Shown here: piece by piece, positions 9,531-19,152 of the stretch
Layout of the letters: the number at the start of each line of letters is the position of its first letter
Position numbering within the stretch: the first letter of the stretch is position 1
Origin: Paenibacillus assamensis DSM 18201
GTDB taxonomy: Bacteria > Bacillota > Bacilli > Paenibacillales > Paenibacillaceae
NCBI RefSeq assembly: GCF_000422445.1
Contig: NZ_AULU01000011.1
Span: 62,001 to 126,000 of the forward strand
Length of the DNA: 64,000 nucleotides
Reading direction: 5' to 3'
The notes under the pieces: generated by a model
The model's input: the letters and a program-made list of their open reading frames with translations, nothing else
Database searches by the model: none
What the model was told of the DNA's origin: nothing
Translations under genes and position numbers: made by a program

Positions 9531-9621
9531 AATCTAACGGTTGCTAATGAGCTTATTTAACCTATTTAGCTGAAATGTAGGCTTAATTTGCTTAAATAAG
9601 CTCCATGACAACCGTTAGATT
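9531..9621. repeat. Imperfect inverted repeat, 30-base arms
   Basis: Arms 9531-9560 and 9592-9621 both read AATCTAACGGTTG...AGCTTATTTAA toward the centre with 3-4 mismatches, around a 31-base loop that itself contains GCTTAATTTGC-like sequence. A degenerate copy of the outer motif (GCTAACGGTTGCC) sits just upstream at about 9483. This looks like a dispersed intergenic palindrome (REP/MITE-like) rather than a terminator, as no T-run flanks it. Confidence 0.75.
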
Positions 9622-9788
9622 TCGGAAATGGATGATTGCAAGAAAATAACGTAGATAGCGTTCGTTAGAGCTTATTAGACCAAACTCAAACGCACAATCT
9701 AGGCTCAAACTCTATAAACTCTTCAAACTTCTCAAGCTTTAAGGTGTGCTTGCGCAGTATCAAGCATTATTTTCTCAAAAAATAACAT

Positions 9789-9847
9789 AAAAAAGAGCAA
9801 GAGAACGACGAAGTGTTGGATGCTTCGATGTTTCCTTGCTCTTTTTT
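9789..9847. terminator. Bidirectional terminator between fxsA and ytvI
   Basis: Thirteen-base arms AAAAAAGAGCAAG / CTTGCTCTTTTTT (9789-9801 with 9835-9847) plus an inner CGAAG/CTTCG stem; T-runs on both strands fit termination of transcripts from either side. Confidence 0.85.
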
Positions 9848-10049
9848 ATTAGGTGACGTTGTGCGAACATATTCAATGATTGGTGGCTAGCTACTTTTAA
9901 CTGTTGTGGGATTCGTGTTCTATTGCGTTTCTTGATGTTCAGCAGTTGGTATAAAAACACTCAGAATTAGATTTGATTTGTTTTTACAATCAACTTGGTA
10001 GAAGTGACAGCTTCCGCATTAACTACTCGCTTTGTTTTTATTCCTATCT

Positions 10050-11165
10050 CTATTTTCTCCCTATCATTATGTAATTGCGAACATCTCGAAATACATGCGC
10101 TCGATGCACGGCAGTTAGCAGGATAAGCGTGACAGGCCCAATAATAAGACCAAGCACCCCGAATAAATTAAGCCCGACAAACATAGCGACCAAGGTCATA
10201 AGCGGATCGAGTCCGATGCTGGAAGCAAGCACTTTCGGTTCTATAATTTGTCTAGCTATAAGTACGATTGCATAGAGAATGGTTAATCCAATAGCTAAAG
10301 AAGAAGGATCTGTTATAAAACTGTACATAATCCATGGCACCATGACTGCCCCGACTCCGAGATAGGGGAGTAGATCAACTAACCCAATTAATAGCCCAAT
10401 TGTAACAGCATAGGGTACTCCTAAGAGCAGCAACCCAATTGTAATTACGACGGCTGTTATGGAGATGAGGATGAATTGGGCACGTAAGTAGCCCAATAGT
10501 GCTTTTTTAAGGTCCGTCCATATGGTATAGGCGGGTTTGCGCAGTTGATCGGGAAACCAATCCGTTACGATATTAAGCCAGTGCCTCCAATCTTTGCTTA
10601 TAAAAAAAGCGGCTAATAATACGACGACCGAAATCGTTGCAATGTTAGGTAGGCGTGATAATAGAGTAACAATGCCATTTAGTATGTTTGTAACGAGATC
10701 AGTTACGGTAGTAGTGACGGTTTCGGCAGTGCGGGAGATATTCGTATTGATCGTGTTCTGAATGTTAGGGTTGTCTTTGTACAGCATGCTAAGTGTATCG
10801 ATTATCGAAACGATATATTCATTATTCATAAGAGAGAGAAGTAATTCACGCCATGCTTGTAAATACAATTGAATCGTCTCTGTAAGTGTCATAATTTCTT
10901 TGACGATGCGTGTGATCACGGCAGCAAGCACGGTGAACAATGAGGTTACAAAGACTGATAAAGAAAGTGTGACAGCCAACCACCTAGGGAAGCGAAGACG
11001 ATTTTCCAATAGGTTTACGATCGGATTCATCAGTGCTGCGATGATCCATGCTAACAAAAACGGATAGAGCAAGGGCAGCAGCAGCGTACATAAAGCTATA
11101 CTAGCTATGATCAAGATCATAACCATCACAGCTCGTACGACTCTTTTTGTTATGTTAGTATCCAC
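10050..11165 (-). CDS. ytvI: Sporulation membrane protein YtvI (AI-2E transporter/PerM family)
   Basis: A 371-residue polytopic protein of the AI-2E/PerM family. The paired N-terminal helices (about 13-35 and 60-85), a soluble central section (about 100-160), then helices including LLPYLGVGAVMVPW and the C-terminal GLIIGPVTLILL give the typical 7-8 TM layout with the conserved DLLPYLG motif. Position beside citZ, as in B. subtilis, supports YtvI rather than another paralogue. Start is GTG at 11165 with GAGGGGG about 6 bases upstream. It is transcribed away from citZ. Known Bacillus ytvI is sporulation-linked; no sigma site could be assigned here. Confidence 0.88.
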   Translation of the reverse strand: MDTNITKRVVRAVMVMILIIASIALCTLLLPLLYPFLLAWIIAALMNPIVNLLENRLRFPRWLAVTLSLSVFVTSLFTVLAAVITRIVKEIMTLTETIQLYLQAWRELLLSLMNNEYIVSIIDTLSMLYKDNPNIQNTINTNISRTAETVTTTVTDLVTNILNGIVTLLSRLPNIATISVVVLLAAFFISKDWRHWLNIVTDWFPDQLRKPAYTIWTDLKKALLGYLRAQFILISITAVVITIGLLLLGVPYAVTIGLLIGLVDLLPYLGVGAVMVPWIMYSFITDPSSLAIGLTILYAIVLIARQIIEPKVLASSIGLDPLMTLVAMFVGLNLFGVLGLIIGPVTLILLTAVHRAHVFRDVRNYIMIGRK

Positions 11166-11527
11166 GATACGCCCCCTCTGGAATGCTAGTCCAATTCATT
11201 CTTTTCTATAAAACGGCAACAGACGCTGTATTTCATTCATATGGTTGATATTCGTTGTTTAGCACGCTCAGAATGCGATTAACTTAATATATGTTGGGTT
11301 TTATAAACTATTTCTTCTGTTTTTAGATTCGTTCCTTAAAAATACGTTTATGTAGGTGATAAAGCATTTCTATCCCTAAAATTGCCTTTTTGCGTTCACA
11401 GAACCGACAATATCCTATATCATTTAACTAGAAGGTTTAATTACTTCATAGAAATACTTATGCACAATCGAATATGCAGTCGAACGTTGTACACAAAAGA
11501 GAAGTATGATGCAAAGGAGAGAGGGCT
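11166..11527. other. Divergent ytvI-citZ intergenic region
   Basis: 362 AT-rich bases that must hold the promoters of both ytvI and citZ. I could not assign -35/-10 pairs or catabolite/CcpC operators with confidence. Confidence 0.6.
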
Positions 11528-12640
11528 ATGACAGCAACCAAAGGGCTAGAAGGTATTGTTGCAGCAGCTTCGTCTATCAGCTCCATTATTGACGGGGTAT
11601 TAACCTACCGTGGTTACAATATTGATGATTTGGCTGAACATGCTACGTTTGAAGAAGTTGCTTATCTGTTATGGTATGGAAAGCTTCCAAATGAGGCAGA
11701 GCTTCAAGATCTCCAAGCGAAGCTAAGTGATCATGCATCCGTTCCAGCAGGTGTTATCGAGCAATTGAAATTGTTCCCATCTGAAGCGAATACAATGGCT
11801 GTCCTTCGTTCGGCTGTTTCGGCATTAGCGCTGTATGATGACGGTGCTAATGACATGAGTGCAGAAGCGAACTTGAATAAAGCAATCAAGATTCAAGCTC
11901 AGCTACCTACCATCGTAGCTGCTTATGCTCGTATTCGTGAAGGGAAAGAACCAGTTGCACCGTTAGCAGGTAAGTCTATTGCTTACAACTTTCTGTACAC
12001 ATTGCTAGGCGAAGCGCCTGAGCCACGTGCAGTTGAAGCAATGGATAAAGCGCTAGTACTGCATGCTGATCATGAATTGAACGCTTCTACTTTTGCAAGT
12101 CGTGTAACCGTTGCCACTTTGTCCGATATTTATTCGGGTATCACTTCGGCAATCGGTGCATTGAAAGGACCGTTGCATGGTGGAGCGAACGAAGCAGTTA
12201 TGGTTATGTTGGAAGAGATTGGCGAATCAAGAAATGTAGACGATTACATTCAAGACAAGTTAGACAACAAAGCTAAGATTATGGGCTTCGGACACCGTGT
12301 ATATAAGAACGGAGACCCGCGTGCTAAGCATCTTCAGAAAATGTCTGAGGAACTTGGTAAGGAAAAAGGCAATCTTGATTTGTATGAGATGAGCGTACGT
12401 ATTGAAGAATTGGTAACGGGCCAAAAGGGACTTAAACCAAATGTGGACTTCTACTCCGCTTCGGTTTACACAATGCTTGGTATCCCTCGTGATTTGTTTA
12501 CACCAATCTTTGCAATCAGCCGCACATCTGGCTGGACAGCGCACATTTTAGAACAATACGAGAACAATCGTATTATTCGTCCGCGCGCCGAGTATGTTGG
12601 CCCGTCAACACAAGCTTATATTCCGATTTCTGAACGTTAA
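11528..12640 (+). CDS. citZ: Citrate synthase
   Basis: Condenses oxaloacetate with acetyl-CoA to citrate, entry step of the TCA cycle. 370 residues, the short Gram-positive type. Key blocks: LHADHELNASTFASR (first catalytic His region), GPLHGGANEAVM, GFGHRVYKNGDPRAK (second catalytic His) and SASVYTMLGIPRDLFTPIFA carrying the catalytic Asp region; ends with RPRAEYVGP. ATG at 11528 follows AAAGGAGAG (11513-11521). citZ, icd and mdh are consecutive as in Bacillus, but the 147-base gap before icd contains its own promoter. Confidence 0.97.
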   Translation: MTATKGLEGIVAAASSISSIIDGVLTYRGYNIDDLAEHATFEEVAYLLWYGKLPNEAELQDLQAKLSDHASVPAGVIEQLKLFPSEANTMAVLRSAVSALALYDDGANDMSAEANLNKAIKIQAQLPTIVAAYARIREGKEPVAPLAGKSIAYNFLYTLLGEAPEPRAVEAMDKALVLHADHELNASTFASRVTVATLSDIYSGITSAIGALKGPLHGGANEAVMVMLEEIGESRNVDDYIQDKLDNKAKIMGFGHRVYKNGDPRAKHLQKMSEELGKEKGNLDLYEMSVRIEELVTGQKGLKPNVDFYSASVYTMLGIPRDLFTPIFAISRTSGWTAHILEQYENNRIIRPRAEYVGPSTQAYIPISER

Positions 12641-12675
12641 TTTATCTAAAGTATCAAAAAATTTCATAATTTAGC

Positions 12676-12705
12676 TTGTCATAGAAAATGGCGGGTTGCT
12701 ACAAT
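12676..12705 (+). promoter_or_regulatory. Vegetative (sigma-A type) promoter for icd
   Basis: TTGTCA (12676-12681) and TACAAT (12700-12705) separated by 18 bases, 82 bases before the icd start; suggests icd-mdh can be transcribed independently of citZ. Confidence 0.6.
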
Positions 12706-12787
12706 AAGGATGTAGTGCCCGTCATCGCAGCGTATGTCATATACGCGGATTTATACCATTCAGCATTATTCTGAGGAGGAACTATAT

Positions 12788-14086
12788 ATGTTGCAATTGG
12801 AGAAGTTTGCTGCACCAACAGAGGGCGAGAAAATTACGATTAAAGACGGTAAGTTGCAAGTACCAACACAACCGATCATTCCATTTATCGAGGGAGACGG
12901 TACAGGCCGTGACATTTGGCGCGCATCCAAGCGTGTATTGGACGCTGCAGTTGAGAAAGCTTACGGCGGCGAGCGCAAGCTTGCTTGGTACGAAGTATTT
13001 GCAGGTGAAAAGGCTTTCAATGAATATGGCGAATGGTTGCCTAACGATACGTTAGAAGCAATTCGTGAATATATTGTTGCGATTAAAGGACCTTTGACAA
13101 CGCCAATCGGTGGTGGTATTCGTTCTTTGAACGTTGCACTTCGTCAAGAGTTGGATTTGTACACTTGCTTGCGTCCAGTACGTTATTTCGATGGTGTACC
13201 TTCTCCAGTTAAGCGTCCTGAGCTGGTTGATATGGTTATTTTCCGTGAGAACACAGAAGATATATATGCTGGTATCGAGTACGCTTCTGGTTCCGAAGAT
13301 GTGAACAAATTGATCAAGTTCTTGCAAGACGAGCTTGGTGTGAACAAGATCCGTTTCCCTGAAACATCTGGTATTGGTGTGAAACCAGTATCTTCTGAAG
13401 GTTCCAAGCGTCTTGCTCGTGCTGCGATAGAGTTTGCAATCAAGCATGATCGTAAGAGCGTTACATTCGTTCATAAAGGCAACATTATGAAGTTCACAGA
13501 AGGTGCCTTCAAGAACTGGGGCTATGAAGTAGCAGAGGAAGAGTTCGCTGACAAGACGTTCACTTGGGGTCAGTACGACCGCATTAAGGACGAGCATGGC
13601 ACAGAAGCTGCTAACAAAGCTCAAGAAGAAGCACTTGCTGCAGGAAAAATCTTGGTTAAAGATGCGATTGCTGATATCGCACTTCAACAAGTATTGACTC
13701 GCCCGAAAGACTTTGATGTTATCGCAACATTGAACTTGAACGGTGACTACTTGTCCGATGCTTTGGCTGCACAAGTTGGTGGTATTGGTATTGCTCCAGG
13801 AGCAAATATCAACTACGTAACAGGTCATGCGATCTTCGAAGCTACACATGGTACAGCTCCGAAGTATGCGGATCTTGATGTAGTTAACCCTGGTTCCGTT
13901 ATTTTGTCCGGCGTTATGCTCTTGGAGCACTTGGGCTGGCAAGAAGCTGCTGACCTTATCTATGCAGGTATGGCTACAGCAATCAATAACAAGACGGTTA
14001 CCTATGACTTCGCTCGCTTGATGGAAGGCGCTACAGAAATCAAATGCTCAGCATTCGCTGACCAAATCATCAGCAACTTGAAGTAA
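12788..14086 (+). CDS. icd: Isocitrate dehydrogenase (NADP)
   Basis: Oxidative decarboxylation of isocitrate to 2-oxoglutarate. Start set at ATG 12788, preceded by GAGGAGGA (12773-12780); the open frame runs 18 codons further upstream without a site. 432 residues. The substrate loop [16 protein letters not shown] includes Ser113, equivalent by count and context to the E. coli phosphorylation serine; [22 protein letters not shown] and [20 protein letters not shown] follow. The Lys-Tyr after HGTAP is the NADP-type determinant. Codon use is highly biased, as for pyk. mdh begins 13 bases after the stop, in one operon. Confidence 0.97.
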   Translation: MLQLEKFAAPTEGEKITIKDGKLQVPTQPIIPFIEGDGTGRDIWRASKRVLDAAVEKAYGGERKLAWYEVFAGEKAFNEYGEWLPNDTLEAIREYIVAIKGPLTTPIGGGIRSLNVALRQELDLYTCLRPVRYFDGVPSPVKRPELVDMVIFRENTEDIYAGIEYASGSEDVNKLIKFLQDELGVNKIRFPETSGIGVKPVSSEGSKRLARAAIEFAIKHDRKSVTFVHKGNIMKFTEGAFKNWGYEVAEEEFADKTFTWGQYDRIKDEHGTEAANKAQEEALAAGKILVKDAIADIALQQVLTRPKDFDVIATLNLNGDYLSDALAAQVGGIGIAPGANINYVTGHAIFEATHGTAPKYADLDVVNPGSVILSGVMLLEHLGWQEAADLIYAGMATAINNKTVTYDFARLMEGATEIKCSAFADQIISNLK

Positions 14087-14099
14087 AGGGGATAATTAA

Positions 14100-15041
14100 A
14101 TGGCAATTCGTCGCGCGAAAATTACAGTAGTAGGTGCAGGATTCACAGGAGCAACTACAGCATTGATGCTTGCACAGAAGGAACTTGGAGATGTTGTGCT
14201 AGTAGATATTCCTCAGTTGGAGAACCCAACAAAAGGAAAAGCATTGGATATGCTGGAAACAGGCCCGGTGCAAGGATTCGATAGCAACATTATCGGTACT
14301 TCTAACTATGAAGATACGAGAGATTCTGATGTAGTTATTATTACAGCAGGTATCGCTCGTAAACCAGGTATGAGTCGCGATGACTTGGTTAACACCAATG
14401 CTGGAATTGTCCGTTCCGTTTGTGAGAATGTAAAGAAATACAGCCCTAACTCTTATGTTATTCTTTTGAGTAACCCAGTAGATGCAATGACATATGCAGC
14501 AAACGAAACGCTTGGTTTCCCTAAAAACCGTGTCATTGGTCAATCCGGTGTATTGGATACAGCTCGCTATTGTACGTTTATCGCACAAGAGCTTAATGTA
14601 TCTGTTGAAGATGTGCGTGGTGTTGTTCTTGGCGGTCATGGCGACGATATGGTTCCACTCGTTCGTTACACGAGCGTTGGCGGGGTACCAATCGAGAAGC
14701 TTCTTCCGAAAGAACGCATTGATGCAATCGTAGCACGTACACGTGTTGGCGGCGGTGAGATCGTAAACTTGCTTGGTAACGGCAGTGCTTACTATGCTCC
14801 TGCAGCATCTATTGTACAAATGACTGAAGCTATCCTTAAAGATAAGAAGCGCGTTCTTCCTGTCATCGCATTGCTTGAAGGTGAATACGGCTATGACAAC
14901 TTGTTCATGGGCGTTATGGCAGTGCTGGGCGGAGACGGAATCGAGAAAATTATTGAGATCGAGCTGACTCCTGAAGAGAAGGCTGCACTTGATAAATCAG
15001 CGGAATCCGTTCGTAATGTTATTAAAGTTGTGAATGGATAG
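14100..15041 (+). CDS. mdh: Malate dehydrogenase
   Basis: NAD-dependent malate/oxaloacetate interconversion. 313 residues, the LDH-like tetrameric type found in Bacillus. Rossmann [15 protein letters not shown] (about 10-24), NAD-selecting Asp at the end of strand two (VVLVDI), mobile loop with [10 protein letters not shown], substrate arginine region, NPVDAMTY, and the catalytic [15 protein letters not shown]. Weak GGGG (14089-14092) precedes ATG 14100. Downstream a terminator ends the citrate branch cluster. Confidence 0.97.
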   Translation: MAIRRAKITVVGAGFTGATTALMLAQKELGDVVLVDIPQLENPTKGKALDMLETGPVQGFDSNIIGTSNYEDTRDSDVVIITAGIARKPGMSRDDLVNTNAGIVRSVCENVKKYSPNSYVILLSNPVDAMTYAANETLGFPKNRVIGQSGVLDTARYCTFIAQELNVSVEDVRGVVLGGHGDDMVPLVRYTSVGGVPIEKLLPKERIDAIVARTRVGGGEIVNLLGNGSAYYAPAASIVQMTEAILKDKKRVLPVIALLEGEYGYDNLFMGVMAVLGGDGIEKIIEIELTPEEKAALDKSAESVRNVIKVVNG

Positions 15042-15063
15042 TGAAATTTTGGGATAACCTATT

Positions 15064-15095
15064 AGAGTTGCTCGCGTGCGGGCAACTCTTTTCTA
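15064..15095 (+). terminator. Rho-independent terminator after mdh
   Basis: AGAGTTGC / GCAACTCT stem (15064-15071 with 15082-15089), loop TCGCGTGCGG, then TTTTCT. Confidence 0.85.
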
Positions 15096-15224
15096 TGTTT
15101 TGATATCAAATGTATAGTATAATAAATCATAGACAAAGGATGATTCTTTACTCCAGCGCCTGTCGTTGCGGGAAGATTCATTCATAGATATACATAAAAT
15201 AGAGGTAATGGAGGATTTGGAACA

Positions 15225-15650
15225 ATGGCTTCAGTATTTTGGACAATTCACTTTATGGCAGTGGCTTTGATCGGTTTCTACGGGCTAGCTCCATTTTTTG
15301 CAAACAAGCTTAAGAAGGCTGCTCCTGGTGCACAAGAGGGCGTGCTGTCCACGATGATCGTGGGTAACCGTATTGCTCAGTATATTCTTGTCGTTCAATT
15401 TATTACGGGCGGCTACATGATGACTAAAGCAGGCGTTACTCATGTGTGGATGGGAGTTGTAACGGTACTATTGCTTGCGATGTTTGCATTCAGTGGCATT
15501 ATGGGCAAGAAGATGAAGGTTGCCTTGCAGGCAGCTAAAAACAATCAGACAGATACAGCATCTATTTCGAAGATCGTAACATTTAGCTCCATCGTGTTCG
15601 TTCTCTTCATCGGTATGCTCGTTCTGATGCAAAATTCATCCATTATTTAA
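15225..15650 (+). CDS. Four-helix membrane protein, unknown function
   Basis: A 141-residue hydrophobic protein with four predicted membrane helices: FWTIHFMAVALIGFYGLA (5-22), IAQYILVVQFITGGYMM (about 50-66), VWMGVVTVLLLAMFAFSGIM (about 73-93) and VTFSSIVFVLFIGMLVLM (about 117-135). A His in helix 1 and Arg/Gln in helix 2 could mark a functional site, but no family is recognised. GGAGG is 10 bases before ATG 15225. Own terminator on each side, so monocistronic. Sits between mdh and fumA only by position. Confidence 0.8.
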   Translation: MASVFWTIHFMAVALIGFYGLAPFFANKLKKAAPGAQEGVLSTMIVGNRIAQYILVVQFITGGYMMTKAGVTHVWMGVVTVLLLAMFAFSGIMGKKMKVALQAAKNNQTDTASISKIVTFSSIVFVLFIGMLVLMQNSSII

Positions 15651-15677
15651 TGGTTAATGACTAACCATTTATGAATG

Positions 15678-15733
15678 AAGGCTATCTCGCTGGCAGGTTG
15701 TACAACCGAGCCGAGTCGAGGCTAGCCTTTTTG
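15678..15733 (+). terminator. Terminator between the membrane protein and yfbR-type gene
   Basis: AAGGCTA..CTCG / CGAGGCTAGCC pairing (15678-15690 with 15717-15728) followed by TTTTTG; probably ends the plus-strand transcript. Confidence 0.6.
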
Positions 15734-15746
15734 TTTTGTTTATATG

Positions 15747-16346
15747 CTAATCCGACTTAGACATTTCATCGAGTGTCATTTCGAAGCTTGGCAAAAACAC
15801 ATTAAGGAAATAGTTCACTTCTTCCATTTGGAGATCTTTCATTTTCTGTTCGGTTTGACGCTTCGCTTCAGCAAATTCACGATTACCCGTAGCGAGTTCA
15901 AGCGTGCATTTTAAATAGGCGTCAATTAAATCAGCAGCCTTTACGTACTTCTTAAGTTCTGGGTCCTGCTGTCCTACTCCTAATAAAGGTTCATAAACGG
16001 CTTGCAGCTGTGCAGGGATCATGTCAAGAAGTCTATCGGCAGCAAGCTGCTCAATTTCTCTAAAGTTATTTAAGATTCGTGGATTATGGTGCTTTACTGG
16101 AGTAGGGATATCTCCCGTGAATACTTCGGTTGCGTCATGGAATAAGGCCATCGTTACGACTTTGTCCGTGTTGATTCCCCGATGAAATTGCTCATTAGCG
16201 ATCGTACATAGCAAATGAGCGGTGAGTGCTACATGGAAGGAATGCTCGGCAACGGATTCCCGATTCGTATTGCGCATTAAGCTCCAGCGCTCGATATATT
16301 TGAGACGATACATATAAGCTAGAAAGTGTGAAGCGGGCGTATTCAA
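15747..16346 (-). CDS. 5'-deoxynucleotidase, YfbR-type HD domain phosphohydrolase
   Basis: HD-domain hydrolase resembling E. coli YfbR, which removes phosphate from deoxyribonucleoside 5'-monophosphates and helps balance dNTP pools. Conserved: SHFLAYMYRLKYIERWSLMR, the metal His in NRESVAEHSFHVAL, the FHDATEVFTGDIPTPVK HD motif, the later Asp in VKAADLIDAYLKC and the tail FLPSFEMTLDEMS. The start is chosen as TTG 16346 because GAGAGGA lies 9 bases upstream; this gives 199 residues, the same as E. coli YfbR. A longer frame to TTG 16364 has no site. Transcribed against the surrounding TCA genes. Confidence 0.88.
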   Translation of the reverse strand: MNTPASHFLAYMYRLKYIERWSLMRNTNRESVAEHSFHVALTAHLLCTIANEQFHRGINTDKVVTMALFHDATEVFTGDIPTPVKHHNPRILNNFREIEQLAADRLLDMIPAQLQAVYEPLLGVGQQDPELKKYVKAADLIDAYLKCTLELATGNREFAEAKRQTEQKMKDLQMEEVNYFLNVFLPSFEMTLDEMSKSD

Positions 16347-16515
16347 TAGATTCCATCCTCTCAAAAAGGGTTTGTTATGCTATTATATGATTATTGGCAC
16401 TTTGTTGAATAGATAATAGATAGGTTGCCAATTAATCCTGCTGATACAAATAAATAAACAGCCTAGACCAGTCTTCAGACGGGAATGAGGGAACATAGAG
16501 AGGAGCAGTTGGAGG

Positions 16516-18093
16516 ATGTTACAGCAGTTTGGACAGAGTGTTTATCAACTAATCGTGGAAGCGTCTTCAAACCTACCGGGAGACGTCCGCAGAGCGATCC
16601 GACAAGCGAGAGAGCGGGAAGATGCAGCTACACGTTCCGGCTTGTCCTTGAGCACCATTGCACAAAATATTGAGATGGCGGAAACCAATGTTTCTCCTAT
16701 TTGCCAAGACACAGGGATGCCTACCTTTATCGTACATACCCCTGTTGGCGTTAATCAAATCGTCCTGAAGCAGGAAATTCGTGAGGCTGTTCGTCTAGCG
16801 ACCAAAGATGGCAAACTTCGCACGAACTCCGTCGACTCTTTGACAGGTGCGAACAGCGGCGATAACTTAGGTCCTGGAACGCCTGTTATTCATTTTGAGC
16901 AATGGGAACAAGATGATATAGAAGTGAAGCTCATCCTTAAAGGGGGCGGCTGTGAGAATAAAAATATTCAATACAGCTTGCCGACAGAGCTAGAAGGATT
17001 GGGTAAAGCAGGGCGCGATCTTGACGGCATTCGTAAATGTATACTCCATGCTGTCTATCAGGCGCAAGGACAAGGATGCAGTGCAGGATTTATCGGAGTT
17101 GGGATCGGTGGAGACCGCACAACAGGCTACGAGCTTGCTAAGCACCAATTATTCCGTGAAGTTGAGGATCGGAACCCGATTGCTGAACTCGACCAGCTAG
17201 AGCAGTATATTATGGAAAAAGCGAATCAGCTTGGTATCGGAACGATGGGCTTTGGCGGTGAAGTGTCCTTGCTTGGATGCAAGGTCGGTGTGATGAATCG
17301 CCTGCCGGCAAGTTTCTTCGTATCTGTAGCGTACAATTGTTGGGCATATCGTCGTCAAGGTGTATTATTGGATAGTGAGACGGGTGCCTTGAAACAGTGG
17401 GTATATGAGCGCGGCACAGATGTTCCGATGAAGGATGCTGCTGAAGAAGTAGCTGCGTCTGCTACATCTGACAATAACACGTCGGTAAATACGGACACTG
17501 ATGAAGAAAGTGGGCGTACCGTTGTGCTTACGACACCAATTAGTGAGGAAGATATTCGCTCGCTGCGGGTTGGTGATGTCGTTGTCATTAATGGTGAGAT
17601 TCATACTGGACGCGATGCGCTGCATAAGTATTTGATGGATCATGATTGTCCTATCGATATGAACGGTGGCGTCATTTATCATTGCGGCCCTGTTATGATG
17701 AAGGACAGAGACGGTGACTGGCATGTAAAAGCAGCAGGTCCAACGACGAGTATTCGTGAGGAGCCTTATCAAGGCGATATTATTAAAAAGCTGGGCATTC
17801 GTGCAGTTATCGGAAAAGGTGGCATGGGTGCCAAAACACTTGCTGCATTAAAAGAGCATGGTGGCGTTTATATGAACGCTATCGGCGGTGCTGCCCAGTT
17901 TTATGCGCGCTGCATCAAGCAAGTAAACGGTGTTGATTTCATGGAGTTTGGTATTCCAGAAGCGATGTGGCATTTACAAGCGGAAGGCTTTACGGCAATT
18001 GTAACGATGGATTCCCATGGGAACAGCTTGCACGCTGATGTAGATAAAAATTCTTTCGAGAAATTAACTCAATTCAAGGAGAACGTATTTTAA
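16516..18093 (+). CDS. fumA: Fumarate hydratase, class I (fused alpha-beta)
   Basis: Oxygen-sensitive iron-sulfur fumarase converting fumarate to L-malate. 525 residues combine the alpha part (about 1-290) and beta part (about 335-525) in one chain. Candidate [4Fe-4S] cysteines lie in SPICQDTGMPTF (C63), LKGGGCENKN and GQGCSAGF. The beta part has RSLRVGDVVVINGEIHTGRDALHKYL, VIGKGGMGAKT and the MDSHGNSLHADVD end. Between them (about residues 305-340) is a poorly conserved Ala/Ser/Asp/Thr-rich linker. ATG 16516 follows GAGGAG (16500-16505). With citZ-icd-mdh nearby it fills the fumarate-malate step; the next gene starts directly at its stop. Confidence 0.93.
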   Translation: MLQQFGQSVYQLIVEASSNLPGDVRRAIRQAREREDAATRSGLSLSTIAQNIEMAETNVSPICQDTGMPTFIVHTPVGVNQIVLKQEIREAVRLATKDGKLRTNSVDSLTGANSGDNLGPGTPVIHFEQWEQDDIEVKLILKGGGCENKNIQYSLPTELEGLGKAGRDLDGIRKCILHAVYQAQGQGCSAGFIGVGIGGDRTTGYELAKHQLFREVEDRNPIAELDQLEQYIMEKANQLGIGTMGFGGEVSLLGCKVGVMNRLPASFFVSVAYNCWAYRRQGVLLDSETGALKQWVYERGTDVPMKDAAEEVAASATSDNNTSVNTDTDEESGRTVVLTTPISEEDIRSLRVGDVVVINGEIHTGRDALHKYLMDHDCPIDMNGGVIYHCGPVMMKDRDGDWHVKAAGPTTSIREEPYQGDIIKKLGIRAVIGKGGMGAKTLAALKEHGGVYMNAIGGAAQFYARCIKQVNGVDFMEFGIPEAMWHLQAEGFTAIVTMDSHGNSLHADVDKNSFEKLTQFKENVF

Positions 18094-19068
18094 ATGGCTC
18101 GACTATCGTTAGGGATACAGATGAACGCTTGGTTTGAAACATATATGTTTATTTTGATTCCCCTCAGTCTCGTGCTGGGGGTTCTTTGTAGTCCACTGCT
18201 TATTGAACATGTTTCATTGGTGCCATGGTTGTTCGGCTTGGTTACGTTTGTAATGGGATTAGGATGCGGTTGGAAAGATATTGTAGCTGCTTTTCGTCGA
18301 CCACTTTTGTTTCTTATCGTGTTTGTAATGACGCATCTCGTTGCGCCGCTAATGGCTTACGGGTTTGGAGCTGTACTATTTGGTTCAGACTCATCTTATA
18401 CGATTGGGTTAGTGCTGTTTGCCGTTATTCCATTAGGGATTTCCTCTGTTCTATGGGTAGAGATGGCACGTGGAGCTGTGCCAATTATGCTTGCTTTAGT
18501 TGTTGTAGATAGTTTACTAAGTCCAATTGTCGTTCCGTTATCGTTGTCACTGTTGTATGACCAATCGATTCCGTTTGATGGATGGACGATGCTTCTCGAT
18601 CTGCTTCTTATTATTGTCATGCCTACGTTGGCTGGCATTGTCGTGCATGAGTGGACACGGGGACAAGCTAAGCCTCGAATGGCGCCTGTATTGCTGCCTT
18701 TGTCCAAGCTTGCCTTCGTTGGTGTCGTATTATTAAATGCAGCAGCAATCGGACCTTTCGTCAGAACATGGGATACAGAGGCCTTTATTGTGTTCGCTGC
18801 TGTGTGCGGCTTAGTGGCAGCTTTTTATGCGCTTGGTCATGTGACAGAACGGTTATGGTCTCCCGCTTCAAGCCCGCCTCAGTATACACTTGGCTTTGCG
18901 TCCGGCATGCGAAATATATCGTTAGGATTAGTGCTAGCTTTACAGCATTTTGGAGCAGAAACGGCAGTTGCTGTCGTATTGGCCATTCTGATTCAGCAGC
19001 CGGGTGCAACGATCTATCATTGGCTTATTCGGAGGAGACAACGTGTTATTGCTGGTAATTTGAACTGA
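18094..19068 (+). CDS. BASS-type (bile acid:sodium symporter/ACR3-like) carrier
   Basis: A 324-residue, nine- to ten-helix carrier of the BASS superfamily, which moves organic anions with sodium. The pattern is two repeated halves, with hydrophobic blocks at about 15-35, 40-60, 70-92, 102-120, 127-150, 165-182, 200-220, 232-248, 262-280 and 285-305, and the conserved mid-membrane segments FVMGLGCGWKDI and FASGMRNISLGLVLAL (the crossing-helix motif). ATG 18094 immediately follows the fumA TAA, with GGAG 12 bases back inside fumA, so the pair is cotranscribed and probably coupled. That link hints at an organic acid substrate; arsenite export is less likely as no ars regulator or reductase is near. 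Confidence 0.78.
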   Translation: MARLSLGIQMNAWFETYMFILIPLSLVLGVLCSPLLIEHVSLVPWLFGLVTFVMGLGCGWKDIVAAFRRPLLFLIVFVMTHLVAPLMAYGFGAVLFGSDSSYTIGLVLFAVIPLGISSVLWVEMARGAVPIMLALVVVDSLLSPIVVPLSLSLLYDQSIPFDGWTMLLDLLLIIVMPTLAGIVVHEWTRGQAKPRMAPVLLPLSKLAFVGVVLLNAAAIGPFVRTWDTEAFIVFAAVCGLVAAFYALGHVTERLWSPASSPPQYTLGFASGMRNISLGLVLALQHFGAETAVAVVLAILIQQPGATIYHWLIRRRQRVIAGNLN

Positions 19069-19152
19069 GACACGCTAGGATATATAGGTGGAACATGGTC
19101 AATATCGTATAGATAGTTGAACAACAATGAATGGAAGATGGAGCGTATACGT

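Larger units (their letters stand above)
9309..10049. other. Long intergenic stretch with repeats, no gene seen
   Basis: 741 bases between fxsA and ytvI. It contains a 12-bp tandem repeat, a long imperfect inverted repeat and a terminator (listed separately). Short frames on both strands lack ribosome binding sites and family signatures, so no gene is called. Confidence 0.7.

Noticed and set aside
13052-13942. 296-aa minus-strand open frame inside icd
   Set aside because: Antisense shadow of a highly codon-biased gene; no binding site and a Cys/Asn/Thr-rich sequence unlike a protein.
14199-14819. 206-aa minus-strand frame inside mdh
   Set aside because: Same antisense codon-bias effect; mdh is clearly the gene.
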